Assembly (NCBI GenBank): GCA_902783835.1
Contig: CACZSN010000026.1
Coordinates: 1-64,000, forward strand
DNA from: an uncultured bacterium
Lineage (GTDB): Bacteria; Cyanobacteriota; Vampirovibrionia; Gastranaerophilales; Gastranaerophilaceae
Length of the DNA stretch: 64,000 bases
Reading direction: 5' to 3'
Below, piece by piece: positions 25,662 to 34,637 of this stretch. The number at the start of each line of letters is the position of its first letter. Within the stretch, counting starts at the first letter, position 1. The notes under the pieces were generated by a model, which saw only the letters and a list, made by a program, of their open reading frames with translations, did not search any database and was not told the origin of the DNA. The position numbers were made by a program, and so were the translations under genes.

Positions 25662-27014
25662 GTGGTCAATAATTTATCAGGATATGTAAATTTCAGTGGC
25701 AGAACGACGGGTGCAAATGCAACGACGGCGAAGAAAGCAGCCACAACAAATGAAGTAACACCGAACAGAACCGAGTCCAAAAAGGCATGCTCAGCAGAAA
25801 CAGCGAGAGCATACGGAACGACGGGAATTAAAACGACGTTAGCGACTGATGAAGCAAAACAACAATACCAAGTTGTTTCTTCCATGGTTAATCCTGAAAC
25901 GAGAGTAGCACTTTCGGGGCTTTTAAAGTCAGGAGTCTTGTTAAATAACAATTCAAATGATGGTTCGTCCGTATTGGACAATTTGCATAAGATTGCGACA
26001 GAACCGAGAATCAAGGGTTTAAACCCTTCGACATTGTTAACGGAAGCTATCACGACAGTAGCAAATCCCGGAACAATAACCCAAACATTCGGAGATATTC
26101 CGGATGCGGTAGGCAGAGCTGTTTTCAGACATCCTGAATTAGGAGTTCGTTCAAAAGAAGAAATGAATATCGGAGAGTATTCAAATTGTTGTGTTGCGGC
26201 AAGTATTGAATATAATATGGCAAGCAAAAACCCTGCTGAATTTGTAAGAATGGCAGAAGGTTTGTCATCTGAAGATTACAGTGTAACAAAGAATTTGCAT
26301 TTGTCTGATATTTCAGAAAACAGAGACGATGCACTTTGGTTGCTTGATAAATTCAAACTTCCGCATGCAATAGACGGAAACGATAATTTAAGAGTAACGA
26401 TTACACCTGACAGAAATGCGATTATCAGAGCCAGAGTACAAACTTCATACAGAGACGAAGGAGAACGTTCGTCATTGGATGTATTAATGCAGTCAGCATT
26501 AATGAATGTCGGCTCACAACAAACATACAATGCATTAAATGACACGAGAACAGGTGTATTAAACAATTCAAACACAGGTTTAACGGATTTAGAAAAAACA
26601 TTTACGGAAGAAATTGTCGAAGGTAAGGCGAAGGAATCTGTAATATATCAAGCATTAGATGAAACAGGCAGAGTACAAGCTCGTTCTTGCGATTACCAGA
26701 CAATGGCTACACAAATTTTGACAGCACTTGAAAGTGACAACAACGTTATTGTAGGATATGTAAATTTCAATGATGACGGACAGGTTGTCGGCGGTCATGA
26801 AATAACTATTATCGGTGCGGGAGAAGCACCGACCGGTGACTTATATTTCGTATGTAACGACACAAACGATAATAATGACGAACCGATTTGCGTACTTGCA
26901 GAAAATTTATTACCGAGATTGCACCATGCCGGATTACCGAAAGAAGCAATAGCCGGACAAGAAATACCGACAGCTTTTGACGGAATTCAATATTATAAAG
27001 AAATGCTCGGCTGA
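25662..27014 (+). CDS. Hypothetical protein with papain/C39-like Cys-His-Asn pattern
   Basis: 450 residues from a GTG start (weak GTGAG site upstream). The first 60 residues are low-complexity and Thr/Ala/Asn-rich, without a signal peptide. Residues 171-185 read GEYSNCCVAASIEYN, like the nucleophile helix of papain-fold peptidases; 376-386 VGGHEITIIGA would hold the His; 397-404 FVCNDTND the Asn/Asp. The order and spacing (C176/177, H379, N399/D400) fit a papain or C39-like fold. A related-looking H...NTWG signature occurs in the large protein at 60.6-64 kb. No family was recognised with certainty; peptidase function is inference. Confidence 0.6.
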   Translation: MVNNLSGYVNFSGRTTGANATTAKKAATTNEVTPNRTESKKACSAETARAYGTTGIKTTLATDEAKQQYQVVSSMVNPETRVALSGLLKSGVLLNNNSNDGSSVLDNLHKIATEPRIKGLNPSTLLTEAITTVANPGTITQTFGDIPDAVGRAVFRHPELGVRSKEEMNIGEYSNCCVAASIEYNMASKNPAEFVRMAEGLSSEDYSVTKNLHLSDISENRDDALWLLDKFKLPHAIDGNDNLRVTITPDRNAIIRARVQTSYRDEGERSSLDVLMQSALMNVGSQQTYNALNDTRTGVLNNSNTGLTDLEKTFTEEIVEGKAKESVIYQALDETGRVQARSCDYQTMATQILTALESDNNVIVGYVNFNDDGQVVGGHEITIIGAGEAPTGDLYFVCNDTNDNNDEPICVLAENLLPRLHHAGLPKEAIAGQEIPTAFDGIQYYKEMLG

Positions 27015-27093
27015 TTATAGTCAATAAGAACGGATTGCCTGATTTTGGCAAAACTGTTTTATGTTCTATTTATAGAATGTAAGAGAGTCTAAT

Positions 27094-28224
27094 ATGAAAA
27101 AAATTAAGAATAACAAATTAAGTATAAATGACTTACCAAAACAAGTTCCGGATTTTAAGAATTCAAAAATGTCAAAAGACAGACTGACGGAACAATGGTT
27201 GACACAATGGATAATATCTTCTCTTGCGACGAACAAGATAAAGAGAGGGGATATATTGCCTAAAAAGCACGCTATTGCGGAATATTTGGGCATTGGAGTC
27301 GGAACGGTTCAAAATGCAATCCGATATACTGAAGACAAAGGTTATTTGCAAAGCAAACAAAAGACCGGCACATTAATTGCGGGGTATTCGAACGCAAATA
27401 CGATAAAGAAACAGACATCCAAAAGGGATGCAGCCGTTTGTAAAATTAAAAAACAGATAATAGAAGGCGGAATAGATTTTGTAATGCCTCCTGCCGCAGT
27501 TTTGGCAAAAAAAATCAACGTGTCCGCAAACACTGTACGTTTAGCTTATTTACATCTTTGCGATACAGGATTTTTGCAATATTCAACGGGTAAATCAGGC
27601 AAAAAAATGTTAAGAGTTATTGAACTTCCCGAAATGCCTTCCGAACGCAGCGGTTCACATACATCCCTTGTTGAAAAAACCGTACAGGATTTGTCGGATT
27701 ACATAACTCAAAATATGAATAAAGGGGATAAACTTCTTACAAGATTTGAGTTGTCCAAAATTTTAAATGTTAGCGTAAAGACCGTTCACGATGCGGTAAA
27801 TACGCTTGAAGCAAGAGGTATTTTGCACTCAAGACGAGGAAGATACGGAACTGTCATCGCACAAATGCCTAACGAAGCGGAAATTTTTCAACCGATGAGG
27901 GAACGTTCAATTTTTGCAAAAGCAGACGATGCAATTTTTTATCGTTGGGAAAAAATAGAAAATGCTTTAACAAAAATGATAAAAGAAGAATTTGAAGCAG
28001 GAATGAAGTTGCCTTCAATGGATATTCTGTCCGAAAAATTTGACGTAAGTACAAATACGATAAGAAAAGCATTGAGAATGCTTGCAAATAAAGGAATTGT
28101 GGATTTTCAAAGAGGACGATACGGCGGAACATTTGTTCTTGATATTCCTGAAGAAGAAAACGCAAATGCATATGAATGGCTTGCCGTAACCCCTGGATTT
28201 ATTCCTGTCGGAATGGAAAATTAG
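27094..28224 (+). CDS. Regulator made of four tandem GntR-type winged helices
   Basis: 376 residues. Four GntR-like DNA-binding units can be read: about 35-98 (LPKKHAIAEYLGIGVGTVQNAIRYTEDKGYL), 112-172 (PPAAVLAKKINVSANTVRLAY), 190-260 (LTRFELSKILNVSVKTVHDAVNTLEARGIL) and 285-356 (LPSMDILSEKFDVSTNTIRKALRML). Each has the GntR hallmark of a fast turn before the recognition helix followed by a G(Y/I/F)L wing. No effector-binding (FCD, UTRA, MocR) domain follows. Usual GntR regulators carry one HTH. Units 3 and 4 are closest to each other (SRRGRYGT and FQRGRYGG wings). It is followed by a 47-residue gene in the same transcript. Confidence 0.82.
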   Translation: MKKIKNNKLSINDLPKQVPDFKNSKMSKDRLTEQWLTQWIISSLATNKIKRGDILPKKHAIAEYLGIGVGTVQNAIRYTEDKGYLQSKQKTGTLIAGYSNANTIKKQTSKRDAAVCKIKKQIIEGGIDFVMPPAAVLAKKINVSANTVRLAYLHLCDTGFLQYSTGKSGKKMLRVIELPEMPSERSGSHTSLVEKTVQDLSDYITQNMNKGDKLLTRFELSKILNVSVKTVHDAVNTLEARGILHSRRGRYGTVIAQMPNEAEIFQPMRERSIFAKADDAIFYRWEKIENALTKMIKEEFEAGMKLPSMDILSEKFDVSTNTIRKALRMLANKGIVDFQRGRYGGTFVLDIPEEENANAYEWLAVTPGFIPVGMEN

Positions 28225-28233
28225 AGGACTTCG

Positions 28234-28377
28234 ATGGAAAAAGAATTAAAAATAGAAACGGCAAAATCCAAATGTCCTCAAACTAATAAAGAAAATGAAT
28301 TTGAAGAATTTTTGCAAACAAAAAGAAAAAATGTCATCACGGAAACGGTTGATATAGATTATTCCGAAAACAAGTAA
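28234..28377 (+). CDS. Small hypothetical protein, 47 residues
   Basis: ATG at 28234 follows TTAGAGGA by 7 bases and lies 9 bases after the GntR-like gene's stop. The product starts MEKELKIETAKSKCP and is rich in Lys/Glu/Asn with no membrane segment. Spacing and the ribosome site favour a real gene; no family recognised. Confidence 0.5.
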   Translation: MEKELKIETAKSKCPQTNKENEFEEFLQTKRKNVITETVDIDYSENK

Positions 28378-28483
28378 ACGACTGTTTTAAGATTTTAAAT
28401 TTTTCAAAATCATCCGTTTTACCAAATCCGTGAACGATGACTGCAAGAAAACATTGAGCCAAAATAATTATGGTGAGGTGTTT

Positions 28484-29212
28484 ATGCAAAAAATACTAAT
28501 AGTGTTTTCAGTTATCGTTACTGCTTTTATTGGACTTATTTGTTTTGCGGAAAGCTATAATATCCACAGTCCTAATGAAGGAGTTACAGGTATAAATGCT
28601 TACGAAAAAATTTTGTTTATTGTCGATTTGTCCAACAGTATGAATGACTATATGGGAGACAGAACAAAAATCGATATCGCCGTAAATGCACTTGCAAAGA
28701 TAACTTCGAGATTAAACCCAAAAATAAAAACAGGACTTAGAGTTTACGGACATAAATTTGGTTTTAATCCGATATTTGGTTGCAAAGCCTCTGAATTGGT
28801 ATTACCGCTAAGAGAAAATAACACTGCCAATATTAACTCAACATTAGCAAGAATGAGTGCTGTCGGCTGGACACCTATTACAAAATCATTGAAAGATGCC
28901 GTAAACTTGGACTTTGCAGGAGTAATGGGACAAAAAAGGATAATTCTGTTGACAGACGGCGGGGAAACTTGTGACGAAAGTCCTTGCGACTACGCAATAA
29001 AACTCGTACAAAGCAGAGATGATATTAAAATAGACGTCATCGCTTTTGCAATAAACGATCCGGATGCAGATGCACAATTAAAATGCACAGCAGTGGCAAC
29101 ATCAGGGAAAATATACAGAGCAAATACTGCAGCTGACCTTGCAAACAGCCTCGAACAGGCTCTTAACGTAACAACGGATGTTCAGGGGACAGTATTGATG
29201 AAACAACATTAA
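28484..29212 (+). CDS. Secreted von Willebrand factor A domain protein
   Basis: 242 residues from the ATG at 28484, chosen because GGTGAGG lies just upstream and because it starts a clean signal peptide (MQKILIVFSVIVTAFIGLICFAES). The vWA domain (about 38-225) has an intact MIDAS: DLSNS, the Thr in GWTPITKSL and the Asp in LLTDGGETCD. Such domains bind proteins through a metal ion at the cell surface or periplasm. Two pairs of Cys may form disulfides. It faces the envelope operon on the other strand, with 4 bases of overlap at the 3' ends. Confidence 0.85.
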   Translation: MQKILIVFSVIVTAFIGLICFAESYNIHSPNEGVTGINAYEKILFIVDLSNSMNDYMGDRTKIDIAVNALAKITSRLNPKIKTGLRVYGHKFGFNPIFGCKASELVLPLRENNTANINSTLARMSAVGWTPITKSLKDAVNLDFAGVMGQKRIILLTDGGETCDESPCDYAIKLVQSRDDIKIDVIAFAINDPDADAQLKCTAVATSGKIYRANTAADLANSLEQALNVTTDVQGTVLMKQH

Positions 29213-30192
29213 TTCAAAAATGCAAAAGAATAATGACCGTTGTCAAAATCCATTTGCATAAGAATTTCCCGACCGTCATAACCATCCGGTGGCGGATAAT
29301 ACGCAGGAACCCTCATTAACATATGATACATAGCATCATCAAGTGATTTATTTCCCGATTGTGAAACAAACCTGCGATTTGTCAATTTCCCTTCCGAAGA
29401 AAGAGAAAAGGCAACCCTTGCACTGCCTTGCCCCTGCACTGTTAAAATAGGAAAATTTGAAAACAACTTATTTCTTAAAGAATTTTTATAACGCAAATAT
29501 TCTTCGATACTAATAGTGTTTTTAACCGTGTTTTCAGCCTTTTGAGCCTTTGAAGAATCTGCAACTTTAGATTTCTCGTTCAACACTATTTGTGTTTTTG
29601 CCTGTTTTACAGTATTTTGTTGATTATTTTTAGGAGAAACTTTTGAATTTTTCTTATCTTGAATTTTATTTTCGGAATTTTTATTTACAGAAACAGTCTT
29701 TGATGCATTAGCATTATTTTCATTCTTTAGGTTTTTCTTAACCCTATTTGTGTCAACACTATTTGTAGCAACATATTGTTTTTCTGATTTAGGTTTAGAA
29801 TTTGTCCAAAACTCATTTACGTCAGAAGGAACATAGGATTCAATTTCAACGGAAGGAGATTTTTCAGCTGATTTTTTCAAAAGAGCGGAAACATTAGAAA
29901 ATATCATAATCAATGCGGTCACGACAACGACAATAAATACCGCAACAGCAATAATTTCGGATGTTCGTTGTTTTTTCAAATCTTTGTCGTAAGAAGAAGT
30001 CTGTTCTTCTTCATCAACAAAAGAATTCTGATTATTATACAAAAAATTGACATCATTTTCTGCATTAAAATCAGTTTTTACGGTAGAATAATCAAAATTT
30101 TCGACGACTTCAACAAAGGTATTGTTTCCGCAATCGCAATAATCAGGTTTCAAGTTAAAATTTCGACCGCAATTTTTACATTTATAAATCAT
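29209..30192 (-). CDS. Zinc-ribbon, membrane-anchored TonB-C-like protein
   Basis: 327 residues. An N-terminal zinc ribbon (CKNCGRNF...CDCG, 4-23), an acidic linker, one membrane helix (about 78-100), a long Lys/Asn/Ser-rich periplasmic linker (110-230) and a C-terminal TonB/TolA-like fold (about 250-327: GSARVAFSLSSEGKLTNRRFVSQSGNKSLDDAM...VPAYYPPPDG). It would span from the cytoplasm to an outer-membrane or peptidoglycan partner. Last gene of a five-gene operon; it overlaps the previous stop as ATGA. No ExbB/ExbD lies nearby, so energy coupling is uncertain. Confidence 0.75.
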   Translation of the reverse strand: MIYKCKNCGRNFNLKPDYCDCGNNTFVEVVENFDYSTVKTDFNAENDVNFLYNNQNSFVDEEEQTSSYDKDLKKQRTSEIIAVAVFIVVVVTALIMIFSNVSALLKKSAEKSPSVEIESYVPSDVNEFWTNSKPKSEKQYVATNSVDTNRVKKNLKNENNANASKTVSVNKNSENKIQDKKNSKVSPKNNQQNTVKQAKTQIVLNEKSKVADSSKAQKAENTVKNTISIEEYLRYKNSLRNKLFSNFPILTVQGQGSARVAFSLSSEGKLTNRRFVSQSGNKSLDDAMYHMLMRVPAYYPPPDGYDGREILMQMDFDNGHYSFAFLN

Positions 30193-31061
30193 TTTGTCAC
30201 TCTTTCATAATCGTTATAATCGGACGGAGAAGAATATCTGCTTGAGCGAGCCATTGTAAAGCCTCCGTTTACATTTGTTATAACACGTTTTGACCCTGTT
30301 GGGAAATTCAAAATATAAGTTTTTTGATAACTTAATAATAAAGGCTTTATAACTTTGACCGCAAGGGGGGTATAAGACGGGTTTGTTGACCACGTTTTAA
30401 GGTTTGAAATTGTCCCGAATTTATCAACCGTAAAAGAAAAAGCAAAAGTTGTACCGATAGGAGCGGCAATTTTTGAATCGGACATAAGTTTGTTTTGCAA
30501 ATCAGAACGCCACTTGTTCCAAGCAATTATCTCTTCTTCTTCGGTTAAATATTTTGTTTCGGTTTTCCCGAAATCTTTTTTCACAACGTCTTCTTGTGTT
30601 TTTGTTTCTTGTGGTTTAACTTTAACGACCTCCGTTTTTGGAACGGGTTTGTATTCTGTTTTTTGAGGTGTTTGGGATTTTTGAGCAGTTTCTTGTTTTT
30701 GAATTTTGTCTTTGGTATTTTTTGACACTATTTGTGTTTTTGGTTGTGGTTTCTGAATTTCCGTGCGATTATTTAAATCTTTTTTATTAGAATTTTGAGT
30801 TTTAATATTTTTTTCTGTCGATGTATTTTCATTAATTATAATTTCGGGGAAATTGACGGAAGAGGAAGGAACTTCTACCTCCGGCATTTGAAAGTTTATG
30901 TCACCGTTTTTGGGAACTTCTACATTTTTCGAAATAAGTTCAAGTTTAAAATCCCTGTTTTCAAAGACAATCGGCTTGTGAGTTTTAGGGCGAAAGACGC
31001 AAACCATAACGGTTGCAAAGAGAAATATTAAAATTATAAAAATTAAGATATTTTTATTCAT
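30189..31061 (-). CDS. Membrane-anchored TonB-C/TolA-like protein
   Basis: 290 residues: an N-terminal signal anchor (5-24), a Lys/Gln/Thr/Pro-rich linker (90-165) and a C-terminal domain with the TonB-C pattern (APIGTTFAFSFTVDKFGTISNLKTWS...AVKVIKPLL). It resembles the next gene's product in layout but lacks the zinc ribbon, so the two may form a pair. Start overlaps the previous stop (TAATG). Confidence 0.7.
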   Translation of the reverse strand: MNKNILIFIILIFLFATVMVCVFRPKTHKPIVFENRDFKLELISKNVEVPKNGDINFQMPEVEVPSSSVNFPEIIINENTSTEKNIKTQNSNKKDLNNRTEIQKPQPKTQIVSKNTKDKIQKQETAQKSQTPQKTEYKPVPKTEVVKVKPQETKTQEDVVKKDFGKTETKYLTEEEEIIAWNKWRSDLQNKLMSDSKIAAPIGTTFAFSFTVDKFGTISNLKTWSTNPSYTPLAVKVIKPLLLSYQKTYILNFPTGSKRVITNVNGGFTMARSSRYSSPSDYNDYERVTK

Positions 31062-32620
31062 TATCTGTCCGCTTTCGCAATAATTTCTTCAAGTTCATAA
31101 ATTTCAAATTGAGTACCGCTTAAAAGGAATGTTTCCGCAATTAAAAGTGCGGTAGGAACAAGAGCTGCAACAAGACTTAAGAGCAACCCGTAAAAATCCT
31201 GACCGATTTCGATTGAAAAATAAGAAACATTCATCGTAAATTCAATCAGAATAATTATCAAAGCGGAATACAGAGCAAAATTCTTTTCTCTTGTAGCTTT
31301 TGCAACAGCTTCGAGACCCAAAATTCCGGAACAATGCAACAAATAGTTGCTAAAACCGTCGTGTTTAATTACATTGGAATTTTCTATCTTTTTTGATAAA
31401 GAAAATGCATAAACGAAAAGGAAAAAGGCAAAAATTATCAAAAAAGAAGCAAGAACCAAAAATACAGGAGAAAATCTCATTTGTGAAATTCTTACCCATC
31501 CTGCTGCCTCAGAAAAGCAATTGGCAAGCGTATTAGAAACACCATAAGCCAAAAACGGAGCAGTTAAAATTCCAATTAAAATTTCAAAAAACTGTTTTAT
31601 TCTCAATTTAAACATTCTGTCGCTGATATATTGCCGTTTTACGCTGCTGATATTATTAATAAACAAATTAATCCAGTCATTGTATTCGTGAATAACTTTT
31701 TCTAAATCAGGACGATATTCGTACTTATTTAATGTTTCACTTAATTCATAACCGTTGCTTTTGTAATAAGCGGATGCGGATGCTAAAACAAACGCAAAAC
31801 TTACGAAAAATAATGACATTAAAATCGGGAATACAGGATTTTTTGTGTAATCAAGATAGTAAAGCAGATTAATCGCGTAAACACCCGCCATTATTACCGA
31901 AGAACCAATAATAAAGAAATTTTGCACGAAAGTCGACATTGTTTTTCTGTTCGACAAAGAGTTGAATAATCCATACATACCTTGCTTAAACAAGAGCATT
32001 ACACCCAAAATCAAAACCGTATATAAAAATAAAAGCTTTAAATCGGTAGGCAAATGAATATAATCCGCCGATTCTTGTATAGAAAGCCCCGTAATGTAAT
32101 TCGTAACAGCAAATGCACAGACAAAACATGCCCAAAACAATGCAAAATGAGTAAAAATCGCACCTTTTGTATTTTGAGAAATCTTTTTCTTTAAAGCATT
32201 AACACTCTGTGAAATTTGCGAAATAATTGAAACTCGTTCCGCCTCAATATCTTCCTTGATTAAATCCAATTTCGACTTAAAAGCAGATAAATTGTTTTCC
32301 TTAACAACTTTTTTTTCAGGAACTTTTTGTTTTTCTTTTTTCGGCAAAACCTTTATGTTCAAAAAGTTATCGGAATTTGGGAACAAAAATCTTGTCACCG
32401 AAGTCACCTCAACTTTTGAAAAATTTTCTCCCTTAAACAAAATAACACTATTTGTGTCATTCGTAACCAAATAAGAATTTTCATCAGGAAAATATTCCAA
32501 AGACAAATTAAAGTTTTCGTTTTTAACAACAAAATTACAATTGGGAGAAGAACCAACGGTAATTATTTTCTCGTCATCAAATTGCTTTTCTTCATATTTT
32601 GTCGAAATTATTACTGCCAT
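31061..32620 (-). CDS. FHA-like domain protein with about eight membrane helices
   Basis: 519 residues. The first 90 resemble a forkhead-associated fold (ITVGSSPNCNFVV...SYLVTNDTNSVILFKG), although the Ser-x-x-His phosphothreonine motif is not seen. A coiled-coil-like stretch (about 105-155) precedes roughly eight membrane helices (near 160, 198, 235, 265, 350, 385, 450, 478). No known transporter signature was found. It lies centrally in the envelope operon, so it is probably its membrane platform; this is inference. Confidence 0.65.
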   Translation of the reverse strand: MAVIISTKYEEKQFDDEKIITVGSSPNCNFVVKNENFNLSLEYFPDENSYLVTNDTNSVILFKGENFSKVEVTSVTRFLFPNSDNFLNIKVLPKKEKQKVPEKKVVKENNLSAFKSKLDLIKEDIEAERVSIISQISQSVNALKKKISQNTKGAIFTHFALFWACFVCAFAVTNYITGLSIQESADYIHLPTDLKLLFLYTVLILGVMLLFKQGMYGLFNSLSNRKTMSTFVQNFFIIGSSVIMAGVYAINLLYYLDYTKNPVFPILMSLFFVSFAFVLASASAYYKSNGYELSETLNKYEYRPDLEKVIHEYNDWINLFINNISSVKRQYISDRMFKLRIKQFFEILIGILTAPFLAYGVSNTLANCFSEAAGWVRISQMRFSPVFLVLASFLIIFAFFLFVYAFSLSKKIENSNVIKHDGFSNYLLHCSGILGLEAVAKATREKNFALYSALIIILIEFTMNVSYFSIEIGQDFYGLLLSLVAALVPTALLIAETFLLSGTQFEIYELEEIIAKADR

Positions 32621-32629
32621 ATAATCCTC

Positions 32630-33292
32630 TTATCTTCCGATTGCCTTTAAAATTTTCCTCGAAACTTTATCAACCGTCAACTCCGTAGAAATAATCAACC
32701 GATTTTCTCCCAATATCGGAGTCAATTTTACCTTTACCGTATCCAAACGTTTGGGTTCCGCCCACAAAAATGCCATTGAAAAATCAGGCATATACTTCAA
32801 GGTTTTTTCTATATTTGAAGGTAAGGTTTTCCAATCTATCGCGTCTTTTTCACCGTTTTCGAGAGCACCGATTACTACAACGGCAGGAATATAACCGTCT
32901 TTTTTCATCAGAAGACAGTGTTGAACGGATTTTTTTATCGCCTCATCATACGCAACACCGTTTTTCGTATTTCTTACCTTCACGTGACAATTCAAAGATT
33001 TTGTAATTTCATTCAAACTCTGCGGTGAACCTTCATAAATAAGATAAGAATCCTTTGAAACCTGTAAAATTTTAATCCTATCATCAGGATCTAACGTCGC
33101 ACAAAAATGTTTAATGAATTTTTTTTGAGCCTCTATTTTGGTATTATTTTCCGAAGAATCAATAACAAAAGCGATAAAAGCCGGTCTGAAATCGTCAACT
33201 TTAATGTTACCGACCAATGAAATAATGCCGCAAATAATTAATACCGCGATAACAATAATTGCTGACAATATATAAAGCCTTTTTGTACTCAT
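32630..33292 (-). CDS. Membrane-anchored vWA-like protein
   Basis: 220 residues from ATG 33292 (GGAG 5 bases upstream; a GTG 6 bases earlier is in frame). One N-terminal helix (about 6-27), then a domain resembling vWA: FVIDSSENN gives the DxS part of a MIDAS, with GVAYDEAIKKSVQ and VVVIGALENGE as later strands. The canonical second Thr and Asp are not clear, so metal binding may be lost. Its neighbours include a MIDAS-intact secreted vWA protein. Confidence 0.65.
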   Translation of the reverse strand: MSTKRLYILSAIIVIAVLIICGIISLVGNIKVDDFRPAFIAFVIDSSENNTKIEAQKKFIKHFCATLDPDDRIKILQVSKDSYLIYEGSPQSLNEITKSLNCHVKVRNTKNGVAYDEAIKKSVQHCLLMKKDGYIPAVVVIGALENGEKDAIDWKTLPSNIEKTLKYMPDFSMAFLWAEPKRLDTVKVKLTPILGENRLIISTELTVDKVSRKILKAIGR

Positions 33293-33294
33293 AA

Positions 33295-34503
33295 TCACTC
33301 CGTTACTACCGTTAACGGAGAACCTTCTTTTAACTCAATTTCTTCTCCGTTTGCACCCACCAAAGAAAGTCCTCCGGTAAATGCACCTGCCATAGCTCCA
33401 TATGTAAGCGTTTTACCCCAATCTTCAGTTTTCCAGACTGCACCTGACAACGCTGCAAAAGCAACTCCTGTGATAATTGCCGCTGCCATTCTTCCTGAAA
33501 TTTTTGCCGGTCTCGAAAAACCACTATTTGTGTTTTTTAAAACGATAGGCTTTGAATTAAAAGAATATTCTTCTCCTTCCAATGACAAAATTCGGTCAAA
33601 CTTAACGGTCAATGTACCGTTTCGATAAGCACCGCCTGCTTTATTTGTCTGTATTGCGGAACCATAAACCAAACTACCCGACGGAATGACCACATTCCCG
33701 ATTTTTACGTCATCTTTCAAAGTCGCTGATAAACGATCCTGTTCAGCAAGACTCGATGTACTTATCGCCGATTGCAACAACACTATTAGTGTTACCCCCG
33801 GAGGAATTGAATTTCCTTGAACGGATAAATTTTGATTTATTGAAACAGATCCTTCCTTTGCATTTTTTGATTGTTGAAGTTCTTCTCTTTTGGGGACATT
33901 TTCAACTCTGTAAGCTGTTCTGTTGTTTGAGTTAACAGTTGAATTTCTGTTAGCGTCAAATCGAGCCTGTGCCTCATCACTAAAATCATAAACGCCAATA
34001 ACACTATTAGTGTTATTGGCTGTCGTATTTACTCCATTTGTATTTTGAGAAACGTTATTTCGGGAATTATCAGATGCTGTTTTTGTCATATTTTTTATAA
34101 TATTTTCCGCATCTTGTTTTTTGAGATTAAGAAGTTTTTTTGAAGAATCATTTGAGTAATGCAAATTATTCTTTTTAAAACGTATTTTCAAATCTTTTAA
34201 AACACTTGATTTATCGGAGGGAGAATATAAATAAAAACAAACATTATCCGATACGTTTTCGTACAAAGCAAGCCAATAATCATCTTTAAGAGAAGAAGCC
34301 ATAACATATGTATACTCAGAATTTCCTGATACTTCGGGCATATTGTTTTGTCTTGCATAAAACTCTACGATATTTTTAACTTGTTCGGCATTGGATTTTT
34401 TAATATTCAAAATATAAGCCGTTTCTTTTGCAAAAGCAGGTATAGCCTGAAAAAAAGATATAACAAATACTAAAAACAATGATAATATTTTCTTTAAATA
34501 CAT
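33295..34503 (-). CDS. Exported VirB10/TrbI-like protein
   Basis: 402 residues from ATG 34503 (GAGG 9 bases upstream). Signal peptide 1-25 (ending AIPAFA). The middle is Asn/Ser/Thr-rich. Residues about 220-310 follow the VirB10/TrbI beta-barrel pattern: IPPGVTLIVLLQSAISTS, then RLSATLKDDVKIGNVVIPSGSLVYGSA and a LTVKFDRIL strand. A hydrophobic Gly/Ala-rich helix (about 335-370) resembles the antenna or a membrane insert. VirB10 itself bridges both membranes of type IV secretion, but no other Vir gene is present. First gene of the operon. Confidence 0.65.
   Translation of the reverse strand: MYLKKILSLFLVFVISFFQAIPAFAKETAYILNIKKSNAEQVKNIVEFYARQNNMPEVSGNSEYTYVMASSLKDDYWLALYENVSDNVCFYLYSPSDKSSVLKDLKIRFKKNNLHYSNDSSKKLLNLKKQDAENIIKNMTKTASDNSRNNVSQNTNGVNTTANNTNSVIGVYDFSDEAQARFDANRNSTVNSNNRTAYRVENVPKREELQQSKNAKEGSVSINQNLSVQGNSIPPGVTLIVLLQSAISTSSLAEQDRLSATLKDDVKIGNVVIPSGSLVYGSAIQTNKAGGAYRNGTLTVKFDRILSLEGEEYSFNSKPIVLKNTNSGFSRPAKISGRMAAAIITGVAFAALSGAVWKTEDWGKTLTYGAMAGAFTGGLSLVGANGEEIELKEGSPLTVVTE
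33994..34020. repeat. 27-bp perfect palindrome around one copy of the motif
   Basis: The copy at 34000-34014 is extended on both sides by GCCAAT / ATTGGC, giving 13-base arms around the single centre base T at 34007. It lies inside the VirB10-like coding region and has no T-tract, so it is not a normal terminator. Confidence 0.85.
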
Positions 34504-34598
34504 AAAAGAAGACCTCAATAATCAAATATATGATAACAGATTTATAGTCTTATTACAAAATATAAAACGAAAATATCTTAAGAAAGTTCAAAAATTTC

Positions 34599-34628
34599 TT
34601 GACGAGCGAACATATAGCAAACTATAAT
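34599..34628 (+). promoter_or_regulatory. Promoter of tRNA-Leu
   Basis: TTGACG (34599-34604), 18-base spacer, TATAAT (34623-34628), 9 bases upstream of the tRNA 5' end. It probably also serves the downstream HpcH/HpaI-like gene. Confidence 0.75.
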
Positions 34629-34637
34629 CAATTAAAT

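Noticed and set aside
25460-26227. 255-residue minus-strand open frame
   Set aside because: Antisense shadow of the DUF1796 end and the 450-residue gene; no ribosome site and no recognisable domain.
33295-34503. Type IV secretion locus
   Set aside because: Only a VirB10-like fold pattern; no VirB4, B6, B8, B9 or D4 genes nearby.
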